Origin: Trochalopteron elliotii
Lineage: Eukaryota; Chordata; Aves; Passeriformes; Leiothrichidae
DNA: 64,000 nucleotides
Direction: 5' to 3'
Assembly: GCA_024734555.1 (NCBI GenBank)
Contig: JANPWX010000076.1
Location: 2,992,051-3,056,050, forward strand
In this document: positions 36,697-47,741 of the stretch, piece by piece
Layout of the letters: every line of letters begins with the position of its first letter
Position numbering within the stretch: the first letter of the stretch is position 1
Translations under genes and position numbers: made by a program
Notes under the pieces: generated by a model
Told to the model about the DNA's origin: nothing
Databases searched by the model: none
The model's input: only the letters and a program-made list of their open reading frames with translations

Positions 36697-38445
36697 CTCC
36701 ATTTATTGTCTTTAATAGTCATGAATATCTCTCTTTCATGTACTTTGTGGAAGTAGCATTTCCATAGCTTTGGAGAGAGAAATTGTTACCAGTGCCCAGA
36801 AAACCAAAGTGGCAAAAAATGTGTGTTGAGAAAGCAGTTTTCTCTCAGAAAGTTACCATAGGAATTTGTAAGCTCAGAAGAGCTGCTGATTCTGCAGGAC
36901 TGGGTAGTCTTGGAAGACTAAGAGGTTGGTTGCATGGTTGTGTAACTTTGGCTGCATCTCAGATATCAGGGACTGCTTGAATGTAGATGAAGACTGTAGG
37001 GTTATAAGTATGCATGGTGAAACAGAATTCTGAAGTCCTTTATAAACACCTGTATAGAGGACACTGGTGTGCCAGTAACTCTGTCCTTGTGTCTGCTGTG
37101 CTGTTCAAAATGGAGTCCAAACTGATACCTGGGCAGACAACCATGTGAATGCCTGTGTAAGGGAACTTTGTGTGAATAAATAAGTGTATGTGTGTTTTTC
37201 AAATATGTATGTGTTTTGTTAGCAATCAGGTTATTAACAGTTCTATTGAAAATAACAACTTGTTTTTTAAAAGCTTTCATAAGAATACTGTGATCTGTGC
37301 CTGCTCTCTGACTCAAAGGAGAGAAGATGTACATTATGGGAGTTTTCCCAGCCTTATAATTGCATATTAGTTACCATGGTTACATATAGTTGCCTACATC
37401 TAGGTAGATTGGGTTTAGGAAAATTTTTCATCCCCCTATTTCTGATCTTTATAGCCTCTATTAATTTAAGAAAATACCTCGCACCTTGAAGTGTTAATGG
37501 AATAATAATTTTTAAAAAGTGTAATATTTTCATAATTGGGCTAGTGATGAATCCTGGACATCTGTGCTATATATCTAAAAGTCCAATTTATGTGCTTATA
37601 AAAACTGCTTTTTCATGTCCAAGAATATCTGGGAATGGAACCTAAAGAGAGTAATTCATGAGCTAAGTTGGGTTTTTTACCCACGAAGTGGAAAATCTAG
37701 AAAGTATCATAGAAAATTAGAAAGCAAATATCATTTTGTTAACCTGTGAAAAATGTCCTAAACACTTGATATACTGTTCTTTTTGGGATTGCTGTCACTG
37801 ATTTTCTTTTTTTCAAGTCTTGAATTACAGAAGGGGAATGGAAGCCTTGTCCACATGCAGTCCAATTCTTGTCTAAAATTTGGTGAATTCTTCAACACAG
37901 TGACTTTCTGAAGAGATGGATTCAGAGCCCAGTCCTATACTAGCGTTTAAGCATTCTCCATTCTAATTTTTTTACCTTTTGTTCACACATTCCATGTCAA
38001 TTTTTCCTGCTAAAAACATAAAGTCCTCCCCTCACTTTCCATATTAAAGAAAATAGTTATTAAAATCAAAGAATTTTCTCAAATTTTAAACTTAAAAAAA
38101 GACTTACTTGAAAACATCCTAAGGTCTAGTTAGAAGGCTATGTAAGCAGACATAATGTTTGTTTTAAGTAATTAAAACTTTCCATACATAAAGATTTTAG
38201 GAGAACAATTTAAATAATTTTGTTTGGCAGATATTTGATTTGATTTTCTCATTTTCGATATAGAATAAATTATATCAGGGATACACACAGCATATTAAAA
38301 AGAACCCTAACTTAGGGTGTGATAGAACATTTAGTTTCACAGTTTATGTTATAATACTGTACTGCATAGGATAGTTTTCCTTATTACAGAAAATGTAAAT
38401 GCTGTAGGTCTTTTTCATGTTATCATGGGGTTTTTTTTCTATTAG
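36697..38445. other. unique AT-rich sequence
   Basis: Nothing recognised; frames up to 110 codons have no coding signature. Confidence 0.5.
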
Positions 38446-38532
38446 GTAATCACAGTTGAAAACCTGACTGGCAATAAAGAGCTTCAAGTGAATGTTGCTA
38501 TGAGGAAAGCCAAGAAACAGCATGATAAATAA
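38446..38532 (+). other. short coding-like segment behind a good splice acceptor
   Basis: TTTTTTTTCTATTAG (ending 38445) is a textbook-looking polypyrimidine tract plus AG. The next 28 codons are open in one frame and end in TAA at 38530-38532. The peptide is polar and protein-like (it includes VENLTGNKELQVNVAM) with a basic C-terminus, RKAKKQHDK. The stretch is less T-rich than its surroundings. Together with AATAAA and an A-run 670-700 bp downstream it could be the last coding piece of a gene, or of a retrocopy. No family was recognised. Confidence 0.3.
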
Positions 38533-39238
38533 AAATCGTGTTGATTTAAATCAGTGACACCTAACCTGGAACTGCTGCAAGGCACTCTGGCATAAAACAG
38601 AACCACCCAGGAACCACAATATATGCTTTACTAGTGTATTATACAAAAGTACATGTAAAAATTTATTATAAAATAAAGGTTAAAATATTCATCCACTGAA
38701 TTAAATATAAATTCCTTTACTAACAGGATTATTTATGATAGGCTCAAAGTGGTTTCTTACATTGTAAATGAGAAGTGAAACTCTGCAGTGCTGTTAGATG
38801 AGGGTGGTTAGTCATTGGGCAATTGTCTGATATCTTCAGCCTACAGAGTGCCTGCAGACAGAAATACTAAAAATTGGCATTTAGGCATGGAAATTTCCTT
38901 ACACTCAGAAGCAAATTTCTGCTGTCTTGATAGACAGACTCTTTAATGTTATAAACTGCATTTTGGTAGTAATTGTCTAGTGAAAATTTAGGGCATGTCT
39001 TGTAGGTCTTATCATCAGCACTGTGCACACTTATTTTTTTTAATAACTGTTACATTATTCTGTGATGTGATTACTTTCTGGAGAGCAACAAGCCCCAAAA
39101 ATGTCTCTTAAACCACATGAATTCTTGAGAGTATGTTGACTTAGAACCTCCCCAAAGTGTTACCAGGGAAATAACATATCTCACCACCTTTTCTGATCTT
39201 TGATAAATAAAAGCCTATTAGATTGAAAAAAAAAAAAA
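38533..39238 (+). other. 3'-UTR-like sequence ending in AATAAA and an A13 run
   Basis: Following the stop at 38532 there is no open frame. AATAAA occurs at 39206-39211, and 14 bases after it comes a pure run of 13 A (39226-39238). That spacing is what a polyadenylated transcript end looks like when copied into DNA, or a real cleavage site at a genomic A-run. No target-site duplication was found around the A-run. A chance A-run in AT-rich DNA remains possible. Confidence 0.3.
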
Positions 39239-39847
39239 TCAGAAGAGTTATCCAAGTTTCCTCTTCCATTGTAAAAAAGCCATATATGTTCATGAACTTC
39301 CCAGCAGCTGTAATTGCTCTGCTAAAGCAATGGGGATAGGTTTTCTGGCTTTAGTTGTTCTCTCATTCATCAAAAGCCAATTACATCACAACCACATACC
39401 GATGCTGAAGGAAACACTGAACTGTTAAGAATGATACAAAATAAGAAAATTTATCCCTATCATAATCAATATCCTGAATTAGTAACAGCATAAATGGCCA
39501 GCCAAAAAATCACTGCTGGCCATGATCTCCCCACACCCTGAATCTTACATACGAGATGAACTCTATTTAATTCTGCTCCCATCTCACTGCTACATCTGCT
39601 CCTCACCATAAGGTGAGATCCCATAAAGGACAACCTCTCCAGCAAAGTGTCAAGATTTTTTTCCATTTCCATGGTTAATGTCATCTCTGTGTTTATTAAA
39701 ATCTTCTAGATTTTTTATTTCAGTTGCAATTCCTGCACTTTGTTCTATGTTAGAAAAGGTGGCGTTTTTTGGGACTATGAATGTGAATCTTCTTAGAGAA
39801 AATATAAAGAAGTGAATAATCAAAATGACCACAACTTCTTCAACTTT
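39239..39847. other. unique sequence
   Basis: Nothing recognised; the minus-strand frame at 39466-39684 is short and unassigned. Confidence 0.45.
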
Positions 39848-39898
39848 GTATATATTGTATATATTGTATATTTTATATATTGTATATATTGAATATTG
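39848..39898 (+). repeat. (TATATTGTA)n short tandem repeat
   Basis: Imperfect copies of TATATTG/TATATTGTA over about 50 bp, ending in GAATATTG. Confidence 0.9.
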
Positions 39899-40134
39899 TA
39901 ACGTAGCCCTGAGAAATAATGTTTTTATGTCCTCATATCAGAGAATCAGTTTTTAAAGTATTTTTAAAATTTGCTATAAAGAAAAAATGTGAATCTGACC
40001 TACCAAATACCTTTGTCAATTAATTTAAAAAAACAATATGCCTGATAGAAACTAGTGTTGGCAACCTTGCTAACATTAGCTATGTATTGTTTTGCCATTT
40101 GAGTATTAAATTACAGATGTAGTTATTACTTCCT

Positions 40135-40326
40135 TTGCAGATTTTTCTCTCTCTATGCAGACCTGAAGAGCCAAATAGGTCTGTGAAGGATTTAGACCCA
40201 CTCAAGAAAGTAGTTGTTGAAATTGAACCAGGGTTGCACTCAAGTGCAAGGCATAAAATTTCAAATTCCTATGAAAGCTTTTTGAGTAAAAGTATTTATC
40301 ACATAGTGCAAATATTTCTTCAATAA
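40135..40326 (+). other. coding-like segment with two tandem acceptor-like sites
   Basis: TTCCTTTGCAG (ending 40140) and TTTTTCTCTCTCTATGCAG (ending 40160) are two good acceptors 20 bp apart. The frame that follows is open for about 55 codons to TAA at 40324-40326. Its first half is polar and protein-like (EEPNRSVKDLDPLKKVVVEI); its second half becomes AT-driven. No downstream donor or poly(A) signal was fixed and no family was recognised. It could be an exon of the same hypothetical transcript as 38446, but that segment already ends in a stop. Confidence 0.22.
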
Positions 40327-43300
40327 TACACTGATATATTGTCCCTAAGTTTCTTTTATGGTCAAGAATAGGTGCTACTAGATTGAGAACTGAGAAATAA
40401 AGGTGCTTCTAGATTGAGAATTGCATGAACTCCGATACATACCTAAGGATATATTGAATGGTGCTTTAAAACTATTTCCTTCTACTGAATACAAAAGGAG
40501 TCTATATCCAAATCTGAATAATTCAGGTATATGCATTTCCACAATAGATTTCTGAAGTCAAGTGAGATAAATACCAATTTTTGTGGATGAAATACTGAAT
40601 TTTGTAGATGTCTTTTGACTGTTTTTTTATTTGGTTTTATATTTCTTTCTTTACATTGGAATCACTTTAGTCCAAATGCTCTAGAAGTCCATTTATGGAA
40701 CACAAAGAGTGTCCCCAAAACTTGCTTAGCCCTTGTTTGTTGCAATTTTCAAATTCATACTTTAGATATTTCTGAACTTAATTTTCACCATATTTTATGA
40801 TAATGTTTTTTATTTTTTAAGTTTAAATACTACACATATTTTACTTGACACACTTCTGCGAAACATAAATTTAGATGAAAAGAAAGTGATTATTATGTTT
40901 TTTCCTAGCAAATGATACAACCCTGATGAGATCCAATGCCTGACAATAGGTTTAATTTCCTTTTTCTTGAGGAAGGTAAAAATTGTATCACTGTAGACAT
41001 CATCTTAATCACTCATTTATAGTGGAAAGAAAGTGACATAATAAAACCTCCAGATATGAAAGTAAACAATGTACAATTTTTTGCATAACCTATATGGTTA
41101 AGGCAACCTTTTATCAGGGTGGGTTGAAATATTTATTAATTTCATTATTGAAGTTTATCATGTACAATTCAACTGCAATGCCTGAAACAATAACAGACAC
41201 TCAAAATTCTTCCTTCCTAAGTGTGTGTTCTTACTTCAGTCATATTCAACTGCTTCAACCATGTTCTCTCTCCTTCACATCATTTTTCTTCCTTTCTAAA
41301 GAGAGTAGTCATAATGGGTAAGTTGAGCATAGAGGTGCCCCACTGTATTTTGCAGTGTGTAGTCTGCAGTTGTTTTAGGGACACTGAAGGATTTGCATCA
41401 GTGTCAAAAAGAGCAAGATAATTATTCTTGGTCTTTGAATGTGACTGACTACATTACAACTTTAGGTGACAACAAGATGACAAGTCCCTAGAGAATGCAA
41501 GCCCTTTCAGATGTCTGGACTTGATTTCACCAATGCCCAAAAAATTGTGTTTAGTCTCAGTGTACTAATTATTGGTTACAGTCATGACTAAATTATTTTT
41601 TGGTTCACACACATTTCCAAGGAAGCCCAAGCCCAATTTTTTTAACCTAAACTTGCTAAATTTTTCACTCTGTTTATGGGGTGAAGTCTAAGAAGCAAAG
41701 TTTTTGCTTTGCTATTTTGAAGTAACCCAAAATTTTAAAACACTATTCTTCGGGGCAATCAAATGTGTATAGGACTCAGTGAAACAAATCTGCTAGGTCT
41801 GCACTGACTGCATGTAATTCTTGAGTAAAACAGCATGAAGTGTCAGTGTTTCAGGACATGGCTATCATAAAGATGGCTGCAGATAGAATAGGCAAGCATA
41901 GATACAATCAGTATTAATATATTTTATTCATGACAGTTAATGCAGTGCTCTACTGAAGGGTGCAGAGCACTTGATACAAGAGGAAAAGACTCAAGGAAAT
42001 CCAAATTAAACCTGAGACTACCTCATTTCTCCCACAGACCTTACAAACCATGAAAATGCACTTTAATGAAAGCAGACAGGTACTAAGTTCCTCTGTCTCC
42101 AGATAAGGGAGTCTGAACTTTTAGTACGTGCATTATTTACAGTTGCACTTATTCCCTTTCTGATGGATGTAGTATTCTTGAGGATATAAATATTTCTCTG
42201 TTCCTGCTAGTATGCTCTCCATAGAAAAAGTAAAATCCATTAACACACCAAATATTTAGCAGTACACTGTGGTGTATATGTTATTTGAAATGTTGCTGAT
42301 TGAATTCAATGGATGTTAGTTCAACGATTTAATTTCACAACCAAGTTAGGTGACTTAAATGCATTTTCTAACACTTTCTTTGTTAAGTTCTCTTTAAAAT
42401 TATGTCTCTTAAAGACAAATATGTACCTCACAGAGATGGTGTGAAGGAGAGAATTGTTTCTGCAGAACACAAACTTAAGCCAAAAATCTCTAATAAAAAA
42501 ATTATTTCTTGCTGAATCGTTCAAAGAAGAAGAGCTGAAATACACTACAAATAAACTTCTGCACTAAATCCAGTAAGATTGTTTATCTAAAACAGAAAGA
42601 ATGTGTATGTATCATACTTGTAAAAACATGTAAGGGAGATAACAAAGAAAAAAGTTATATAAGGTAAAAAAGAAATTAAAATTTTAGTGAACTATAGGAT
42701 TCTTAAAAAAAAAAGAAAAAAACAAGACAACTTTTTGTCTGTATGTCATCAAGCTGGCAGAAAATTCCTTCTGCCTCTTCACTAATGCCAGTCAGTTACT
42801 GTATATCAATATAAGAGAATTTTTTACTCTAAACTGAAATTGATTAAAATTGAATGTACAGTGTGTTGGTAAAATCAGATGACAATTCCTGGTTTTGAGT
42901 TTAGATGAGATGTTTCCATAAAATCAAATGTACCAAAGATGCAATTCAGCTGCACTGTTGGACAACACACAGGAAAGTGGACTGGAGTCCACTTTGAGAA
43001 CCTTGATGTTTGTGAAATATATATGAATTCTTCAATAATGATTTGTTCTACTTTCTTCCAATATTGCTGATTATGTGAATTGCTCCTACTCATTTTTTAA
43101 ATGGCATCTGAAATGTTTTAAGCACCATTTTAAAACATTTTAACCATACAAAAATATAAGGCACCAAGGTCAGAGCTCAGCTGAACTCTTGTTTAATCAC
43201 TTTGCGAGAAATGAATGCACACGAGTTATTGCACCCAAGTGTACCATGTGTCGCAAAGCAAATATGTGTTCAGATAGCTTTTTTCAATCCAGTTCCATTG

Positions 43301-44361
43301 AATTTCACTACACAGTATCCAACCATAAACTACCCACATGTTCCGGACTGTTGATGTTCTCTAATGGATGTTGTGATTTATCCATTTCTAAGTCCATGTA
43401 CATCTAAATGAGAATGACCTATAGAGTCATTTTAATTAAAACTCTCATTGCCCACTTGTTGGCCTCTATGATTCATGCATCTTTACTAGTCCTTTGACCA
43501 GATAAGTTAGATACATGTGTGATTGCAGTTTTTACAATTTAAATTTCACTGAGAGAAGACTTGCAAACAAAAATCTGTTCAATAAATTCACACTATTTCC
43601 AGTCCTAAAAAATCTCTTGATTTACTCAAAATTGGAGATTTTCAGCACTGATTACTTTACTGTTCCTTTGAAGATATGTATCTTCCTTTGCTTTTGTTTT
43701 AAATTTTCATAGAGTACCTTAATCAATCCTTTCATCCTGACTGAAAAAAAATCAGTCCATTTTAATTATCAGCTTCCTTATTCCAAAATTTTTCAAAGGG
43801 GTAAGATTGAAGTAAAATTAGTACCATGTGGTTCAAAAGTATTTCTATGTGTAGGAACAAGCAGCAGATAATAAGCCCATTCAGATACTCTTTCAGAACA
43901 GAAACTCTTTTAGAAAAATTGTGTATCTTTACCTGAGAGAACAAAATTCTGAATATATGAAGAAAGTAAAAAAATTCAACTAGAAGCTGAGCTATAGATA
44001 AAAAAGAGACTTCTAACAGTCATTGAGGTAGTAGTTTTTATACTAGTTGAAGTGCTGCTCTAGCAAAATATCATCTGCAAGGTAAAGCTGTTGTGCATAA
44101 CTCATGTTGATGCTTAAAATTGGAATAAACATCGATATGAAGATAAATTAGAGGAGAATTATAATTCAGTACCCACAGACAGTTGATGTGCTGCCTTATA
44201 GAGAAAAAAAAAGTGTAATTACTCTTGTTCAGAACTGCAGAATAGATCTCTTGGTGCATATGCTAATAAGCCAAACCCACTGATTAAGACTATGCTTTAG
44301 AAATAAAACTGTATTTCAATAACGCCAAACATGACATAATGGATCACATATAACCAGCATC
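40327..44361. other. 4-kb unique AT-rich stretch
   Basis: Contains a short direct repeat AGGTGCTnCTAGATTGAGAA at about 40371-40421. Otherwise no gene or transposon was recognised. Confidence 0.55.
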
Positions 44362-44430
44362 AGTAGAGCAGGAGGGCTGGACAAGCTGACCTCCAGAAAG
44401 TTCCTTCCAATCTAACCTTTCTGTAATTTT
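44362..44430 (+). mobile_element. CR1 LINE, short 3' fragment
   Basis: GGAGGGCTGGACAAGCTGAC, CTCCAGAAAGTTCCTTCCAA and TCTAACCTTTCTGTAATTTT match the CR1 3'-terminal block. Only about 70 bp remain. Confidence 0.8.
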
Positions 44431-44644
44431 GAGATGTTGGTTGAGGGGTTCAACTTTTATGATTACAGGGTAAAAAAAAAAACAGTAAAACTTTTCAAAG
44501 TTTGGTTTTTTGGGACATTGAAGGAAATCAAAATTTTGAGAGTTCTATTTGCTTCCAAAATAAACCATAGTAAAATCAAAGGGCTGGGCCCAGTGGAAAA
44601 ATTTCTTATGGTGATGGCTAAACTGAACTAGAATTAGGCCTCTT

Positions 44645-44650
44645 GTATCC
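44645..44650. repeat. target-site duplication (left), GTATCC
   Basis: Five of six bases match GTCTCC at 44852-44857. Confidence 0.6.
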
Positions 44651-44851
44651 CGTGGTAAAACAGATAGATATAGCGCTAAAGGCAATCCTGCCTCTGATAC
44701 AGAGAAAGAGCCAGAGCTGTGTGGAGCTGCCCATAGGATTGCTACATAGAAAAGGTAAGAAAGACTTCTAGATAACATGGTGCTGATACTTGAAGCCCTC
44801 TGAGGTTTTTATTGAAGCACTCTGAGTGCAGTGGCCGTCTCGACTATGACA
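44651..44851 (+). mobile_element. short (deleted) relative of the 16.8-kb LTR
   Basis: A 201-bp element, mainly colinear with the reverse complement of 16801-17239 but lacking about 240 bp in the middle, including the proposed TATA region. It starts CGTGG (expected TGTGG) and ends ACTATGACA, with 6-bp flanks GTATCC/GTCTCC, so the shortened form appears to be bounded by its own integration duplications. Either the deletion followed insertion or a short LTR variant was inserted. The minus-strand frame 44545-44778 is a by-product. Confidence 0.78.
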
Positions 44852-44857
44852 GTCTCC
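44852..44857. repeat. target-site duplication (right), GTCTCC
   Basis: Pairs with 44645-44650, with one mismatch. Confidence 0.6.
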
Positions 44858-46090
44858 TACTTCAAACATCAAGTAAAAAATATTGTACGGAGCACCAAGA
44901 AACTAGTTTTGTGCTGGGCAAGGTTACCAAGAGTATCCAACAGTTTGATTTTTCTACATGTAGTCATATTCATATTGACATAGAATAAGTTTTTCTTCTA
45001 CCAAAACTCATTAAAGAATGCAAATTAATACTTAAAGTCTACAAAATTTAGATAGTAATCTTTCACAGGCAATACATATGACTTTAGTGGCACTTCTAGC
45101 CTAGCTAATGAAAATTCAGATTTTGTTTTTCTTGTACTGAGATTAAACTAGTTTATACACTTCAGTATTAAAAAAGAATTCATGTTCATAGAACAGCTTA
45201 CTCTGAGTGCTACATAACACTTTCTTAGTAATACTTGATAATAAGTTGGAGAACTTTCAGTATTACTGAAAATGTGATCATTACCTGAAAGGAATAGCAA
45301 ACACTGTTATATAACAGAATGCAAAGCATTTTCATATCACTTTCTGATAGTAAGATCTCTCAGATTGGTCTCCTATAGGTTGATTCTTAATGTAAGGGAT
45401 TGATAGCTGTGGTTCAGTATTGCCGGTGAAGATGAAGAAGCTTTAAATACTTAATCTGATTCACTTTTCATAAGTGAGGTACCTCACTGGAGACATGTAT
45501 GGAACTGCATAGATGGGAATTGTCTTCGTGGGAAGGCAAGACCCTTAGTGCACCCATTTTCAAGAAAATCTATTAAGCCATGATTTTCTTTTCCTGAACA
45601 TTTTTTTTTATTACCCATGCTATACTCTTCAGATCATTGTAGATCTCCTTTTAGCAAGGATAAGTGTGTAGAACCGCAGAAATACTATGCTTAATCATTA
45701 ATCAAAGTAGGAACTTTACAAGCCTTGCTCAAGAGATAGATTCTTCTAAGTTGAGAGAGTATTAGGAAATAATTGGTCCTAGAAAATATCAGGAAAAAAT
45801 TAAAAGAAAAGGAGAAGTATGGGCTTACTAAGTGGTAGGTATGGTAATGTAAATGATAAAGATGGAGTATAAACACTTAAGTGAAGAGGCTAACTTAAAA
45901 TAATAAGCTCTTATTTTGATCAGTCTGTAAAATGATCATAATTCCTTCCCTGTTAGATCTTAATGTGTTAGTGCTGTAATTTGCACACAATAAAATTGTC
46001 ATTGTCAGAGCCTGCAGTCTTTCCTTGTGAAAGAACTGGAATCTTTGGACAGCAAATTTACTTGACCAGAAGCAATCTGTGATATAACAC
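44858..46090. other. unique AT-rich sequence
   Basis: Nothing recognised. Confidence 0.5.
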
Positions 46091-46096
46091 AGAAGG
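46091..46096. repeat. target-site duplication (left), AGAAGG
   Basis: Perfect match to 46544-46549. Confidence 0.82.
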
Positions 46097-46543
46097 TGTA
46101 GCGACACGAGTTTCAGGTTTTTATATTTGTATCAGTATTTGTTATAAGTCTGTACTTGGTATGTTCCTTCCACCCCCCCATTCCTACCCCTGTGGTTCCT
46201 CCTGATGTAACCCCTCCCCCTTCCACTCCCCATTGGGTCAGTGTTTCCCCGCCCAGCCCCCGAGCTGGGAAAAGGGGACACACCACGCCCGCTCGCTCTC
46301 TCTCTCTCTCTCCACTCTCTCACCATGCTTCCCCGATGATGAGAAGGGGCTCTGGCAAAACCCCTTCCACATGGCTGCACTGAATAAACATCCTTATTAA
46401 CCCAAGAGAGAGCATGTGTCCTTCATCCAAGCCTGAACCACGCACAGCCTGCTGAGCTGACAAACCCACACGAGATGTTTCTGTGGTCTGGAGGGATTCA
46501 CTGCTAGCCAGTGGCTGCTCCCACCACGAAAGAAACTTCAACA
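46097..46543 (+). mobile_element. solo LTR, ERVK-like, 447 bp
   Basis: Starts TGTAGCG and ends CTTCAACA, with perfect 6-bp duplications AGAAGG. The element has a C-rich U3, a (CT)n tract (about 46293-46312) and AATAAA (46383-46388) on the plus strand. The expected TATA position reads GGGAAAAGGGG and is probably decayed. The first ~100 bp resemble the LTR that begins at 63844, which starts TGTTGCGG, so both belong to one family whose ends are TGTTG...CAACA. No internal sequence adjoins it. Open frames in it (46132-46676) are not genes. Confidence 0.85.
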
Positions 46544-46549
46544 AGAAGG
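46544..46549. repeat. target-site duplication (right), AGAAGG
   Basis: Pairs with 46091-46096. Confidence 0.82.
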
Positions 46550-47170
46550 AACAGCAAAATCCCAGGGAAACAATGGACATTAACAGAATACACAAGACTA
46601 GTCCAGGGAGTACAAGTCTCAAATAAGCATTGCAGTTACTGTTCTTAAAACAAACAGACAGACAGACAAACAACAAAACCCATCAGGTCACAGTGTTGTA
46701 AAGTTGCAAGAAAACCATTTTTTTAGCATTAGGAAGCTACTCTTAAGTACAATAAAGAAAGAAATCTTTTTTACTGTGCATGCAGAAATATAGATAGGCT
46801 GTCTTTTCTCCACAGAATGTTCCTATTTTTATCCCTGAGGATAAATGTAATGTTTGGTCAGAAGCAGAATTACTAAAAAGTAGTTTTCTTATAATAAACA
46901 AAGATTAAAAAACTTCACCAATTTTTTTCTAAACTTTTTAGATCTGTTTCTCTATTGGTTCATACTTTGTATAATTCATGTCTGAAAAAAGACAGTGAAA
47001 AGTGTGTATAATAAGCCACCAAAATTAGACTTTTCATATTCCTTTGCCACAATGACAGAGTAAACAATATAGCAAACCTGGATGTAAAGTATAAATTTTT
47101 TTAATATTCTAGCTCTGGTTCTAATGAATTATAAATGTGTGAATCTAAATCTCAGTTCAAGCTTCCAAGA
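46550..47170. other. unique AT-rich sequence
   Basis: A short (CAGA)n at about 46652-46668; otherwise nothing recognised. Confidence 0.5.
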
Positions 47171-47450
47171 ATTGTAGGGTTTTTGGGTTTTTTTGTTTGT
47201 TTGTTTATTTTTTTGGTTTGGTTTGGTTTAGTTTGTTTTTTTTTGTTTCTGTGGGGTTTTTTTGTTTTGGGGTTTTTTGTTGTTTTGGGGTTTTTTGGGG
47301 GGGGGTTTGGGGGCATGTTTTTGATTTTTTTTTTCTTTTGAGTTTTTTTCTTTTGTTTTTTTTTCTTTTGTTTTTTTCTATTTTTTTCTTTTGTTTTTGT
47401 TTTTTTTTTCTTTTGTTTTTGTTTTTTTTTTCTTTTGATTTTTTTTTACC
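47171..47450 (+). repeat. T/G-rich then T/C-rich low-complexity tract
   Basis: The left part is TTTG/GGTTT-rich. From about 47326 on it becomes repeats of TTTTTTCTTTTG. The plus strand is almost free of A for 280 bp. It produces phenylalanine-rich frames (47135-47460) without meaning. Confidence 0.93.
47287..47313 (+). other. potential G-quadruplex motif
   Basis: G-runs of 4, 9 and 5 separated by T6 and T3. The nine-G run can supply two tetrad runs, giving four runs with loops of 6, 1 and 3. Two more GGGG runs lie just to the left. Confidence 0.7.
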
Positions 47451-47654
47451 CAGGAAATAACCTAGGAAGAAAAACTGGACCTTTTTTTCCCCCCTTCCTT
47501 TTTATGATCATCTCTGCTTTCTGACAATGTTTTGATTCGAGGATTAACTGACTCAGGGTAAGTCCAATATTTCAACACTGCAGCAAATGCTGTTTAAGCA
47601 GCTGGCCTGTTCCTCTTGCAGAACAATGCCTCTTCAGTTGAGCCTGTAAAACTA
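47451..47654. other. unique sequence
   Basis: Nothing recognised. Confidence 0.45.
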
Positions 47655-47741
47655 CAGGTGTCCTTGTCCAGAGCAGGGGATTTGGAACTAGATTATCTTT
47701 GAGGCCCCTTCCACTCTAAATTTGCTACTATTCTCTGATTA
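47655..47741 (+). mobile_element. CR1 LINE, short 3' fragment
   Basis: GGATTTGGAACTAGATTATC, TTTGAGGCCCCTTCCACTC and ATTCTCTGATT follow the CR1 tail (GGACTAGATGATCTTT...CCTTCCAACC...ATTCTATGATT). About 87 bp remain. Confidence 0.82.

Noticed and set aside
36783..36980. 65-codon frame right of the second ERVK-like LTR
   Set aside because: Short, no acceptor, no recognised residues; probably chance.
47135..47460. Phenylalanine-rich frames
   Set aside because: Product of the T/G- and T/C-rich low-complexity tract.
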